Source: Mesorhizobium sp. M2A.F.Ca.ET.046.03.2.1
GTDB lineage: Bacteria; Pseudomonadota; Alphaproteobacteria; Rhizobiales; Rhizobiaceae
Length of the DNA stretch: 64,000 nt
Assembly (NCBI RefSeq): GCF_003952425.1
Contig: NZ_CP034449.1
Coordinates: 1,674,001 to 1,738,000, forward strand
Reading direction: 5' to 3'
Translations under genes and position numbers: made by a program
Shown here: positions 45,774 through 55,162 of the stretch, one piece after another
Layout of the letters: each line of letters begins with the position of its first letter
Position numbering within the stretch: position 1 is the stretch's first letter
The notes under the pieces: model-generated
What the model was told of the DNA's origin: nothing
The model's input: the letters and a program-made list of their open reading frames with translations, nothing else
Databases searched by the model: none

Positions 45774-47102
45774 ATGAGCCGGGATGATCCCTTCGGACTG
45801 TCGGAGGATCGCGAGCGCACACGCATCCGGCTGACCGGTGCGGCGCCCCGGCCGATGGCACCGCTGGCGCCGGGCGCGCCGGTCAAGCGGGCGCGCGCCC
45901 ATCCCAACACGCTGATCAATATCTTCGCCCCGCTGCTCGAATTCGCGCCGGAGCTCGAAAGCGCGCTGGCGCCGGAGAACCCGGAAGTGATGCGCACGCG
46001 CCTGCTCGACGAGCTGGTGCGGGCGCGCGACGCCGCTGTTGCCGCGGGCTCATCGCTGGAGCGCGCGGACCAGGCGGCCTGGGCCGTGGCGGCGCTGCTC
46101 GATGATCTCGCACTCAACACGCCATGGGGCGGCGCCAGCGCCTGGCCGCGCCAGCCGCTTGTGGTCATGCTGCGCGGCGACGTCGATGCCGGCACCCAGT
46201 TCTTCACGCGGCTCGACGAGCTGGAGCGGCATCCCAACCGCGACCGCGAGATGCTGGAGCTGCAATATTACTGCCTGGCGCTCGGCTTCCGCGGCAAATA
46301 CCGGGTGCCCGGCCGCGCCGGCGACCGTTCGCTCAACGCCGTGCGGGTAGCCGCGGCGCGCTTCTTGCGCAATGCGGATGCCGAGGATTCGCCGCTGTCG
46401 CCGAACTGGAAAGGCGTGATCGCCTCCGACGAGCCGCAGCGTTTCATCGTGCCGATCTGGGTGATGGCGCTCGCCGCGATTGTCGTCGCCGCTGCCGCTT
46501 ATGTCGGCCTGTCGATGGGCCTGAGCAGCCAGGCGGTCGAGCTTTCCGCGCTGGTGCGCACGCTGCCGCCGGCCTCGCGCGGCGACGTCACCCGCGCCGC
46601 GCCCAAGCAGGATGCTCCTGAACCCGAAGCGCCGCAGCCGGTCGATTTCGCGCTGCTGCCCGAGTTCAAGGCCGCGGCGCCGGATGACCTCAAAGGCGCG
46701 CTCAGCGGCACCGAGAGCGTCTCGCTGGCGAAGCTCATCATCCAATCCTCCAATCCCGAGCTGTTCCAGTCGTCGCGGCCGACGCTGACCGAGGGTTACG
46801 AGCCGCTGATCGCGTCGATCGCCAAGGTTATCCTCGACAACAAGGAGCTGATCGGAAAGATCACGGTCGTCGGCCATACCGACAATGTGCGCCTGCAGAA
46901 GTCGAACCCGCTTGCCAGCAACCAGCGCCTGTCGGAAGCGCGCGCCGAGACCATAGCCAAGCTTCTGGTGCAAGCCGGCGTGCCGCCGGAGAGCATCTCA
47001 TCCGAGGGTCGCGCCGAAACCGATCCGGTGGCCGACAATTCCACTCGGGAAGGCCGCGCGCTCAACCGGCGCGTCGAGGTGTTGGTCGAGAAGAGGCTCT
47101 GA
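45774..47102 (+). CDS. tssL: T6SS membrane protein TssL with OmpA domain (first copy)
   Basis: This 442-residue inner-membrane protein has a cytoplasmic DotU/IcmH domain (HPNTLINIFAPLLEFAPELE, LELQYYCLALGFRGKY), one membrane helix (about 226-248), a periplasmic linker, and a C-terminal OmpA-like peptidoglycan-binding domain (VVGHTDNVRLQ, QRLSEARAETIAK, ALNRRVEV). The N-terminus DDPFGLSEDRERTRI has Thr16 in a position resembling the PpkA target in Agrobacterium TssL. tssM follows after one base. Confidence 0.95.
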   Translation: MSRDDPFGLSEDRERTRIRLTGAAPRPMAPLAPGAPVKRARAHPNTLINIFAPLLEFAPELESALAPENPEVMRTRLLDELVRARDAAVAAGSSLERADQAAWAVAALLDDLALNTPWGGASAWPRQPLVVMLRGDVDAGTQFFTRLDELERHPNRDREMLELQYYCLALGFRGKYRVPGRAGDRSLNAVRVAAARFLRNADAEDSPLSPNWKGVIASDEPQRFIVPIWVMALAAIVVAAAAYVGLSMGLSSQAVELSALVRTLPPASRGDVTRAAPKQDAPEPEAPQPVDFALLPEFKAAAPDDLKGALSGTESVSLAKLIIQSSNPELFQSSRPTLTEGYEPLIASIAKVILDNKELIGKITVVGHTDNVRLQKSNPLASNQRLSEARAETIAKLLVQAGVPPESISSEGRAETDPVADNSTREGRALNRRVEVLVEKRL

Positions 47103-47103
47103 G

Positions 47104-50100
47104 ATGTTCATCCTGCGCTTCCTCTGGGCTGTCATCACATCGCGTTTCCTGTGGACGCTGATCGGCATCGCGCTGCTTTCACTGCTGATCTGGGTGTTCG
47201 GGCCGATCGTGCAGGTCGGCCCTTACGCGCCGTTCGAGTCCGAGAATGTGCGCATCGCCATCATCGCCGGGCTGATCATCCTGTGGCTGATCTGGCTGAT
47301 CATCGCGCAGCGCCGCGCGATCCGCGCCAACCGCATGTTCGTCGCCGAGATCGCGGCGCCTGTTCAGGAAAAGCAGCTCACGCCTGGAGAGGAGAGCGTC
47401 GCGGCCGTCGGCGCCAAGTTCGGCGAGGTGATGGCCGAGCTCAAGCGGCGCAAGCTCGGCGGCCGGAAATTTCTGCGCGAGATGCCCTGGTATGTGATCG
47501 TCGGTCCGCCGGCCACCGGCAAGACCACGGCCTTGCGCCAGTCGGGACTCAATTTCCCGATCGACCTCACCGACGATCTGCAGGGCGTCGGCGGCACGCG
47601 CAATTGCGACTGGTTCTTTTCCGAGAACGCGGTGCTGATCGACACCGCCGGCCGCTATGTCCAGCAGGAGAGCCAGCCGGATGTCGACGCGACGGAATGG
47701 CTGGGCTTCCTCGACCTGTTGAAGAAGCACCGGGGCCGCCGCGCGCTGAACGGCGTCATCGTCGCACTGTCGATCGACGCGCTGTCGGAGGGCGACGAGG
47801 CGATCAAGGCGCATGGCCGCAAAATCCGCCGCCGGCTGGCGGAGCTGAACGACCGGCTGGAGATCCGCCTGCCCGTCTACCTGATGCTGACCAAGGCCGA
47901 CCTGATCAAAGGCTTCGAAGCCTTCTTCGGCGGTCTGTCGACGACGGCGCGCGAGCAGGTGTGGGGGACGACTTTTCCGCTCGACGCCCGCGTCAACGCT
48001 GGCACCATCCAGACGGAGCTCGCCAGGCTCGCCGCCGAGCTGGAGCGGCGGCTGGTGCCGCGGCTGGAAGACGAGGACAAGCTTGGCCAGCGCGCCGAGA
48101 TCTTCCGTTTCCCGGCGCAGCTGGCGAGCCTGTCCGAGCCGATCCAGGTGCTGGTCGAGGCGATGTTCGGCGAGAGCCGCTACGAGGAAGCCGCCTGGCT
48201 GCGCGGCCTCTATCTGACCTCGGCGACACAGGAAGGCGCGCCGATCGACCGGTTGACCGCGGCGCTGTCGTCATCCTTCGGACTGCCGCCGCGTCGCGCC
48301 ATGGCGGCGGCGCGCGTCGAGAAGCGCAGCTTCTTCCTGCGCAATCTGCTTACCGAAGTGATCTTCAAGGAGGCCGGCCTCGGCACGTTCGATCCGCTGG
48401 CGCAGCGTCGCCGCGCCTGGATCTGGCGCGGCGCGGCAGCGGCCTGCGCGCTCGCGGCGCTGCTCGCCGGCGGGCTGTTCACCTGGTCCTATCTCGACAA
48501 CCGCAATGCGATCACCGAACAGGCGGGCCAGTTCGAGGCTTTGCAGCAGCCGCTGACCGACGTCGCCGCCATGCCGGCCGCGGTCGAGCAGCCGACCATG
48601 GACGGCGCGCTGGCGGCGATGGACGCGGTGGCGGCGGCGAGAACCGCGCCGCCGGATGCCGTCCACAATCTGCTCGGCCCAACCGCTTCGGCTGAGCTGG
48701 TGCGGGCGCAGACCGACACTTACGACCATGCGCTGCGCAACGTGCTGGAGCCGCATATGGTCGCGCTGCTCGAAGCCACGATGTGGCGGCAGATCCGCGA
48801 CCCGGATTTCATGCTCGGCGCGCTGAAGACCTACCGCATGATGACCGGCCTGTCGCAGATGGACACCGATTTCGTGCAGAACTGGTGGGTGAACAGCCTG
48901 CCGCAATTCGCGCCCGCGCCGCCCTTCCCCACCGCGGACGCCGAAGAGCACCAGCTTGCCGCGATCCGCCGCATGGCGGTCGACGACAGCTATATCGCCC
49001 CGGACAAGGAACTGGTCGCCGAGGCGCTGAAGACGGTGTGCACGATCTCGCTGCCGGAGCGCGCCTATAAGCAGCTTCTGGCCGACCCGGAAGTGGCGGC
49101 GGTCAAGGAATGGGTGCCGGCCAATTTCGCCGGACCGAACGGCGCCAAGGTGTTCGCGCGCCGCTCCGACAAGACGCTGCGCGTCGGCGTTCCAGGCCCC
49201 TATACCTATGCCGGTTTCCATGACGCCGTTCTCGACCGGGTCGAGGATGTCGCCGGCCAGGCAGCGCTCGACCGCGCCGTGTTTGCCGGCGGCTGTTCGG
49301 AGAATTCGGAGACGTCGGTGTCGGCGCTGTCGGAAGATATCCTGAAGCTCTATTACGACGACTATATCGCGCAGTGGGATTCCTTCCTGCGCGACATGCG
49401 GCTTGCGCCGCTGACCGACCTCAATGTCGCCAGCGAGAACCTCAAGGATCTGTCCAGCGCCGACTCGGCATTGAAGCGCCTGTTGACGGCCGTGGTGCAG
49501 GAGACGGACCTCACCCGCTCCGACGACGCGGCGGCCGACGACAAGAGCGGCGGCGCCGCCAAGACCGGCTCGAAGCTTTTGAGCAAGCTCGGCAAACTGG
49601 GCAAGGTGGTGAAGACGGGAGCGAAGTTGCTGCCGCGCGCCGGCTCGGCCGATCAGGTCGACATGACCGGCAGCCTGGTGGCCGAGCATTTCAAGCCGCT
49701 CAAGGGCACGATCGCGCAGGTCGACGGCCAGCCGCCGGCGCTCGATGCCGCCGTCGTGGCGCTGACGGCGCTGTCCAATGTGCTGCAGACCGTGACCGCC
49801 AACCCCGATCCGCAGGATGCCATCAAGAAGCAGGGTGGGCTGGCCGAACTGACGGGCGCAGTGGCGAGGCAGGCGCAGATCCTGCCCTCGCCGATCAACG
49901 ACTGGCTGGGCGGCATTGCCGGCGACACCAGCGGCCTGTCGCAGAAGGCCGTCACCAACGAGCTCAACGCCATCTGGCGCGCCGACATCCTGCCCTTCTG
50001 CCAGGCGGCGCTCAACAACCGCTATCCGTTCAGCCCGGAGAGCGCCGTCGACGTCAATGTGCGCGACTTCCAGCGGCTGTTCGGGCCGACCGGCCTGATC

Positions 50101-50646
50101 GATGCCTTCACCAACGACCATCTGATCAACTATGTCGACACCGCCAGCGAGCCGTGGAAATGGCGCGCCGATTTCGGCCTCGATCCAGCGGCGCTGGCAG
50201 CCTTCGAGCAGGCGCGTCACATCCGCGACGACCTGTTCCCCGGCGGCACCGGGCCAGTGATGAATTTCACGCTGGAGCCGAAGGACCTGTCGCCCAACGT
50301 GGCGCGGGTGACGCTCAACCTCGATGGCCAGAACCTCGTCTATTACAACAACGCGACGAGGCCGCAGCCGATGACGTGGCCAGGCAAGGACGGCACAGGC
50401 GTAATCTCGCTCGCCTTCCAGCCGGTCGACGGCTCGCCAGAAGTGATGCTCAACGAAACCGGCAGTTGGGCGTGGCTGAGAATGCTGCGCGGCGGCCGCT
50501 TCAACGCGACCAAGCTCACCGACGTCTACAGCCTGCGGCTCGGCACCAAGGGGATGTGGGCCGATTTCGAGCTCAAGGCGGCCAGCGTCGAGAACCCCTA
50601 CACGTTAGAGATGTTCAAGAAGTTCACATGTCCGCCGCAGATCTGA
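47104..50646 (+). CDS. tssM: T6SS membrane protein TssM/IcmF (first copy)
   Basis: This 1180-residue protein spans the inner membrane (helices near residues 5-30, 50-70 and 440-460) and reaches the outer membrane through TssJ. A cytoplasmic NTPase domain has the Walker A GPPATGKTT (about 133-141). The C-terminal beta-rich TssJ-binding part (ATRPQPMTWPGKDG) is present. It overlaps tagF by 19 bases. Confidence 0.96.
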   Translation: MFILRFLWAVITSRFLWTLIGIALLSLLIWVFGPIVQVGPYAPFESENVRIAIIAGLIILWLIWLIIAQRRAIRANRMFVAEIAAPVQEKQLTPGEESVAAVGAKFGEVMAELKRRKLGGRKFLREMPWYVIVGPPATGKTTALRQSGLNFPIDLTDDLQGVGGTRNCDWFFSENAVLIDTAGRYVQQESQPDVDATEWLGFLDLLKKHRGRRALNGVIVALSIDALSEGDEAIKAHGRKIRRRLAELNDRLEIRLPVYLMLTKADLIKGFEAFFGGLSTTAREQVWGTTFPLDARVNAGTIQTELARLAAELERRLVPRLEDEDKLGQRAEIFRFPAQLASLSEPIQVLVEAMFGESRYEEAAWLRGLYLTSATQEGAPIDRLTAALSSSFGLPPRRAMAAARVEKRSFFLRNLLTEVIFKEAGLGTFDPLAQRRRAWIWRGAAAACALAALLAGGLFTWSYLDNRNAITEQAGQFEALQQPLTDVAAMPAAVEQPTMDGALAAMDAVAAARTAPPDAVHNLLGPTASAELVRAQTDTYDHALRNVLEPHMVALLEATMWRQIRDPDFMLGALKTYRMMTGLSQMDTDFVQNWWVNSLPQFAPAPPFPTADAEEHQLAAIRRMAVDDSYIAPDKELVAEALKTVCTISLPERAYKQLLADPEVAAVKEWVPANFAGPNGAKVFARRSDKTLRVGVPGPYTYAGFHDAVLDRVEDVAGQAALDRAVFAGGCSENSETSVSALSEDILKLYYDDYIAQWDSFLRDMRLAPLTDLNVASENLKDLSSADSALKRLLTAVVQETDLTRSDDAAADDKSGGAAKTGSKLLSKLGKLGKVVKTGAKLLPRAGSADQVDMTGSLVAEHFKPLKGTIAQVDGQPPALDAAVVALTALSNVLQTVTANPDPQDAIKKQGGLAELTGAVARQAQILPSPINDWLGGIAGDTSGLSQKAVTNELNAIWRADILPFCQAALNNRYPFSPESAVDVNVRDFQRLFGPTGLIDAFTNDHLINYVDTASEPWKWRADFGLDPAALAAFEQARHIRDDLFPGGTGPVMNFTLEPKDLSPNVARVTLNLDGQNLVYYNNATRPQPMTWPGKDGTGVISLAFQPVDGSPEVMLNETGSWAWLRMLRGGRFNATKLTDVYSLRLGTKGMWADFELKAASVENPYTLEMFKKFTCPPQI

Positions 50647-51170
50647 CCCTGCCCGGCTGCTACGGCAAGATGCCTGCCGCCGGCGACTTCGTGACGCGGC
50701 GGCTGCCGGGCGATTTCGTGCGTGTGTGGGACCGCTGGCTGGCGCAGCACATCGTGCCGTTGTTCGGGCTCGAGACCTGGCCAATGGGCACGGCGCTGCG
50801 CTTCCTGGCCGGCCCCGGCTCCTTCGGTGCCTCGGCGGGTATCGTGCTGCAGAGCGCCGACCGAGTCGGCAGGCGGTTCCCGCTCAGCGTCGTCGCAAGG
50901 CTGTCCGAAGCACCCCTCAAGCTGGCTTATGCAGACGCGTGGTTCGAAGGGATCGAGAATGCGGCGCTGGCCGCGCAGCGCGGAGAGCTGACACCCGACG
51001 AACTGGACGCGGTGCTTGCGGCCCTGTCCGTTCCGCCTGTCGACGGCGAGGGCGATGTCATCGACGGCTTCGTGGCGTGGACGGCGCATACGGATGTCTT
51101 CGACATCGATCCGCAGGCGCCGCAAGCGACGCTCGAGCAGATCTTCGCCGCAAGCTGGGAGACCAGCTGA
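50628..51170 (+). CDS. tagF: T6SS regulator TagF
   Basis: This 180-residue protein matches the TagF (ImpM, DUF2094) family: GCYGKMPAAGDFVTRRLPGDFVRVWDRWLAQ at the N-terminus and LRFLAGPGSFGASAGIVL. In Pseudomonas and Agrobacterium TagF represses T6SS assembly post-translationally. Here it is free-standing rather than fused to a phosphatase. The ATG lies inside tssM; its stop overlaps the start of the DUF2169 gene. Confidence 0.92.
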   Translation: MSAADLTLPGCYGKMPAAGDFVTRRLPGDFVRVWDRWLAQHIVPLFGLETWPMGTALRFLAGPGSFGASAGIVLQSADRVGRRFPLSVVARLSEAPLKLAYADAWFEGIENAALAAQRGELTPDELDAVLAALSVPPVDGEGDVIDGFVAWTAHTDVFDIDPQAPQATLEQIFAASWETS

Positions 51171-52273
51171 TGCAGATCTGGAACCAGATGGGCTATCCGC
51201 ACCAGTTCACCATGGGCATGGACAAGGCCGGCCACGAGTGGCTGGTGGTGGTGGTGAAGGGCACCTTTGATTTCCCGACGAAACCGGGCGGGCTGGTGCA
51301 AAAATCGGCCGAGCAGGTGCCGCTGGTGATGGCCGACACGCACACCGGCGTGCCGGGCTATTCGGCGACGCTGTGGGAGACGGATTTCGCCTTCCGTAAG
51401 CCGCGCTGCGATGTCATCGCCAATGGCTGCGCCTATGCGCCGGGAGGGCGCCCAGCCGAGCGCGTGCCGGTCGGCATCAAGATCGGCAACTGGTCGAAGC
51501 TTTTCGAAGTCGTCGGGCACCGTGAGTGGCGGGCTATAGGACCGGTGTTCACCGCCACGGCGCCGCAGCCCTTCCTGAAGTTGCCGATTTCCTACGACGT
51601 AGCCTGGGGCGGCGTCGACCGGCTCGACCCCGAGGACCAGTTGCCCGCCAGCTACAAGCACAACCCGGTCGGCACCGGCTGGTCGCGCACCAGGAACCAG
51701 CGCCTCATTCCGGGCCTGCGGCTACCTAATACGCAGGCAATCGACGAGGAAATCCGCTCACCCTTCGGAGACTACAAGCCGATGAGCTTCGGGCCGATGG
51801 GCCGCGGCTGGCCCGGCCGCATCGAATATGGCGGAACGTATGACCAGAATTGGATCGACAACGTCTTCCCGTTCTTGCCTGAGGATTTCGACGAGCGCTA
51901 TTTCCAGATGGCGCCGCGGGACCAGCAAATCGACCACCCGCGCGGCGGCGAGGAAGTGGTGCTGATGAACCTGACGCCCGAGGAGCGCGTCAGCTTTCGG
52001 CTGCCGTCTACCGCGTTACAGATGACATTGTTTAAGGGCAGGGAGATAGCTTACGCGGCCGACGTACTTCCAGACACAGTCCTTCTCGATACTGAGAATC
52101 GGCGTTTCTCACTGGTCTGGCGTGTCTCGCAGCGCATCCAGCGGACCATCCTGGATTTCTCGGAGTGCTGGGTTGGGCCGCCGACGCCAGCAATGCTGAG
52201 AGCAAGGAACAAGGGAAAACGATACATCCGCATCAACCGCATCGTCCCAGCACAAGAGAGCAAAGCTGCATGA
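51170..52273 (+). CDS. DUF2169 T6SS effector-adaptor protein
   Basis: This 367-residue protein matches DUF2169 (WNQMGYPHQFTMGMDKAGHEWLVVVVKGTFDFP, DFAFRKPRCDVI, SYDVAWGG, YKHNPVGTGW, SPFGDYKPMSFGP). The family is found beside PAAR and VgrG genes and is thought to help load effectors, although the mechanism is uncertain. Start and stop overlap with tagF and the next gene show translational coupling from the core operon. No signal peptide is present. Confidence 0.9.
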   Translation: MQIWNQMGYPHQFTMGMDKAGHEWLVVVVKGTFDFPTKPGGLVQKSAEQVPLVMADTHTGVPGYSATLWETDFAFRKPRCDVIANGCAYAPGGRPAERVPVGIKIGNWSKLFEVVGHREWRAIGPVFTATAPQPFLKLPISYDVAWGGVDRLDPEDQLPASYKHNPVGTGWSRTRNQRLIPGLRLPNTQAIDEEIRSPFGDYKPMSFGPMGRGWPGRIEYGGTYDQNWIDNVFPFLPEDFDERYFQMAPRDQQIDHPRGGEEVVLMNLTPEERVSFRLPSTALQMTLFKGREIAYAADVLPDTVLLDTENRRFSLVWRVSQRIQRTILDFSECWVGPPTPAMLRARNKGKRYIRINRIVPAQESKAA

Positions 52274-53292
52274 GTGCGAAGCTCGATATCGTTTCCATCG
52301 GCATGGTCACAGCTGTCGGCCTCGACGCGCCATCGGCCTGCGCGGCAATGCGGGCACGGGTTGACGGATTCCAGCAAACGCGAATCAGGGGCGCGGCTGG
52401 CGAATGGCTGACCGGTGCTCCGATAACGCTTCCTCGCAACTGGGTCGGCGACAGACGCATGGCGCATCTAGCGGCCGGTGCCATTTGCGAAGCGTTCGAA
52501 CGTATACCGGAGGCGCGCGGCCAAACTGCGTTGATCCTCTGCCTTCCTGAGGGAGACCGGCCGGGCCGGGCAGTCAGCGACAATTCCGTCTTGATCCGGC
52601 GCATTGCCGAAATCGTCGAGTTGGAACCGCACCCAAGTTCCAGAACAATAGCGCACGGGCGACCCTCAGGCGTTGTCGCATTGGATCATGCACGCCGGCT
52701 GCTGGCGTCAGGCGAGGTGCCTTATGTGATGATTGCTGGTGTCGATAGCTATCTGACAAGCCAGACAGTCGCCCACTATCTTTCGCGCAACCGACTCCTA
52801 ACCGCTCAAAATCCTAACGGGTTCATACCTGGCGAGGCGGCGGCCGCCATTATCTGCACGCAAGGCCAACAGAGAGGAATTCGATTGTTCGGTCTCGGGC
52901 TGTCACGTGAAAATGCATCAATCTACAACGCCGAGGATCTGCCATTTCGAGCCGACGGCATGACGGCCGCCTACCGCGCGGCGTTTGAGGAAACCGGGAT
53001 CGAAATGAACCGCCTCGGGTACCGGATAGCCGACCTCGTAGGAGAGCAGTACTGGTTCAAGCAAAGCGCGCTGGCCAGCCTGCGCTTGCTACGGGGAAGA
53101 CATGAGTTTCAAGATATCTGGTCACCCGGGGAATCTCTCGGCAATGTCGGCGCAGCCGTGGTGCCGCTGATGCTCGGCATGGCCTTCACGGCCGCGCGCA
53201 AGGGCTATGCTGCTGGCAATCCGGTCTTGATCGAGGCATCGAACGATGCCGGCGCCTGCGGGGCAGCCATCGTGGCATCGAGGGCAGCATAA
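52270..53292 (+). CDS. Thiolase-fold protein lacking catalytic residues
   Basis: This 340-residue protein has the overall beta-ketoacyl synthase/thiolase fold (IVSIGMVTAVGLDAPSACAAMRA, VPYVMIAGVDSYLTSQTV, IPGEAAAAIICT). Where synthases carry the nucleophile Cys there is IAHGRPSG (127-134); the HGTGT motif is replaced by VGEQYW (about 257-262) and the GHT motif by GESLGNVG (287-294). So no acyl transfer is expected. Members of this family occur between DUF2169 and PAAR genes in other T6SS loci. It probably has a structural or adaptor role (inference). Confidence 0.82.
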   Translation: MSAKLDIVSIGMVTAVGLDAPSACAAMRARVDGFQQTRIRGAAGEWLTGAPITLPRNWVGDRRMAHLAAGAICEAFERIPEARGQTALILCLPEGDRPGRAVSDNSVLIRRIAEIVELEPHPSSRTIAHGRPSGVVALDHARRLLASGEVPYVMIAGVDSYLTSQTVAHYLSRNRLLTAQNPNGFIPGEAAAAIICTQGQQRGIRLFGLGLSRENASIYNAEDLPFRADGMTAAYRAAFEETGIEMNRLGYRIADLVGEQYWFKQSALASLRLLRGRHEFQDIWSPGESLGNVGAAVVPLMLGMAFTAARKGYAAGNPVLIEASNDAGACGAAIVASRAA

Positions 53293-54239
53293 TGGGTGGA
53301 GTGTTCGCCAACGGCCTCGAAATCTCCGGCAAGGCTGTGAACGCCCAGACCATCGCCGCATTCCCGGACGTCTGCTTCACACCACCGGAAAATCCCGCGA
53401 CTCCGCCTGGAGTACCCATCCCCTATCCCAGCTTTGGAATGGCGAGCGACACTGAGCAAGGCACCGGCACTGTCAAGATCGGCGGCAAGACCGTCAACAT
53501 CAAGAACAAATCCGACCTGTCCAGAACATCCGGCACGGAAGCCGGCTGCGCCGCGAAGAAAGGCGTCATCACCTCAAAAAATACAGGAAAGGGCTATTTC
53601 AACTCATGGTCCAACGATGTGAAATTCGATGGCGAACCTGTCATACGCATGACGGATCTGGCCACCAACAACCATGCATCGCCAACCGGAAACACGGTCA
53701 CCTGGCCTCATACAGCGGCCATAACCGTCAACGGGCAGGATTGCGCAACAATATTGAACAATGTCGGGATTTACGTCCATCAACACAAGGATTCTGATTG
53801 CGCGCATCCAACGGAGTCCGAGCACTGCTTCGAGAATCAAATGTTCCAGAGGAGTCGCGGCGGCCAGAATTATTCTGGCTGGGGCAATTACGATGTCGAC
53901 ACCGCGCCGTGCATCTGCATGGAATCTTATAAGAAGACCAAGACTGGTTATCGCAAGTCCGGATCTGGATCGAAACGCGACTCGCCGCACCACAAAAAAA
54001 CAAAGAGGGTTCGCGATTTCCTGAAGAAGAAGCGCAGTCCGACTTTGGGCGATGCTATCAAGGAGGTGCAGCAGGCAGTTGGTGACCATCACGAGAAGCT
54101 GCAGAGCTGCACCAAACAAGAAAAGAAGGATGCACTCGAATGCCTGAAGCTCGTGCTTCTCGACTACCTCGTTGATTGCGCAAGGGCGCCCAAGCCAACC
54201 CACGCCGAGTTGCTGAACAAGCCGATAAGGAAGAAGTGA
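53292..54239 (+). CDS. DUF4150 PAAR-like protein with C-terminal putative toxin
   Basis: This 315-residue protein starts with a PAAR-like DUF4150 domain (about 1-150: GGVFANGLEISGKAVNAQTI, FPDVCFTPPENP, PYPSFGMASDTEQG, NDVKFDGEPVIRMTDLATNNHASPTGNT). After a hinge (about 160) comes a Cys/His-rich region (DCAHPTESEHCFENQMFQ, TAPCICM, SPHHKK) and a basic helical end (about 235-315). The C-terminal region fits a nuclease-like or zinc-binding toxin pattern but I cannot name a family. The position on the needle tip and the linked downstream gene suggest it is an effector. GC and codon use look lower than in the core. Confidence 0.78.
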   Translation: MGGVFANGLEISGKAVNAQTIAAFPDVCFTPPENPATPPGVPIPYPSFGMASDTEQGTGTVKIGGKTVNIKNKSDLSRTSGTEAGCAAKKGVITSKNTGKGYFNSWSNDVKFDGEPVIRMTDLATNNHASPTGNTVTWPHTAAITVNGQDCATILNNVGIYVHQHKDSDCAHPTESEHCFENQMFQRSRGGQNYSGWGNYDVDTAPCICMESYKKTKTGYRKSGSGSKRDSPHHKKTKRVRDFLKKKRSPTLGDAIKEVQQAVGDHHEKLQSCTKQEKKDALECLKLVLLDYLVDCARAPKPTHAELLNKPIRKK

Positions 54240-55162
54240 TGCGTGAGCCCGAAACCATAGCCGACTTTGACCCGGAAGAAATCGATGTGCAGGCCGTGGA
54301 CGGCTTCCACCACGGTGGCAGTCGTTTCAGCGCCAGTTTCGAGTTGAGCGACCCCGATGACGAATTCAGCCGGTCCTATCTCCTGGAAATCGAGATGGGG
54401 CGAACCATCCGCTTCAATGCACGACTCCAGATCGAGGACGCAATCCGCTCGCATATCAGTTTCGGCCCGCAAGACCATATTGCGCTTGAGCTTGGAGGGA
54501 TCATCCACGACCTTCCGCCGGACTCGGCATCACGCGAGGAACTGCCCGAAGGCGCGCTGACGCGCCTGTGGGGCCTATCGCGCGACCGGGTCTTTGCGAT
54601 CGGCGATCTTGGCGTAAGCTATGTGCATGAGCGTGGCCAATGGAGTCAGTTGGATACCTTTGAGCAGGCTGTGCTCAACGATATCCATGGCCGCAAGAAT
54701 CAGCCAATCTATTGCGTCGGCGACCGAGGGATTCTCCTGAGACTCAACGGGCGGCGCTGGGATCGTATCGATTTGGGCGTCGAGGACAACTTCAAGACCG
54801 TCCTAGCTGGCTCCCAAGGTGAGGTATATATTGGCGGCGCAAACGGAGCGGCTTACGAGTTGCGCGACAGCCAGTTGATTGCCCTCAAAGCTGACGAGGT
54901 CGACTACTACGACATTTGCGAATTTCGCGGCAAAAGATATTGGTCCGACACGAGCTATGGCGTTTCCGTGCAGAAGGGACATCAACTCGTGCCGCTGCTG
55001 GAAACGGAGCAAGGCTTTACGATGTCGGCGACCGAGGAGTTTCTTGTTGTCGCGGGGTGGCACGAATTCTTCTTGTTCGACGGCACTGAGTGGTCCGGCT
55101 TCGAATTGGGCTATGACGGCAACATCTTTCTGCGAACGGTCGACATGAGCAACTATCGCTAA
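54239..55162 (+). CDS. Beta-propeller-like putative immunity protein
   Basis: This 307-residue soluble protein has repeated motifs of about 42 residues with GxxxxxVxxx and WxxxDxG ends (ALTRLWGLSRDRVFAIGDLG, QPIYCVGDRGILLRLNGRRW, VLAGSQGEVYIGGANGAAYEL), suggesting a beta-propeller. The ATG overlaps the stop of the PAAR-toxin gene and has AAGGAAG upstream. By position it is the likely immunity protein. Its N-terminal 90 residues (DPEEIDVQAVDGFHHGGS) form a separate strand-rich domain. No signal peptide, so it would protect in the cytosol. Confidence 0.7.
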   Translation: MREPETIADFDPEEIDVQAVDGFHHGGSRFSASFELSDPDDEFSRSYLLEIEMGRTIRFNARLQIEDAIRSHISFGPQDHIALELGGIIHDLPPDSASREELPEGALTRLWGLSRDRVFAIGDLGVSYVHERGQWSQLDTFEQAVLNDIHGRKNQPIYCVGDRGILLRLNGRRWDRIDLGVEDNFKTVLAGSQGEVYIGGANGAAYELRDSQLIALKADEVDYYDICEFRGKRYWSDTSYGVSVQKGHQLVPLLETEQGFTMSATEEFLVVAGWHEFFLFDGTEWSGFELGYDGNIFLRTVDMSNYR

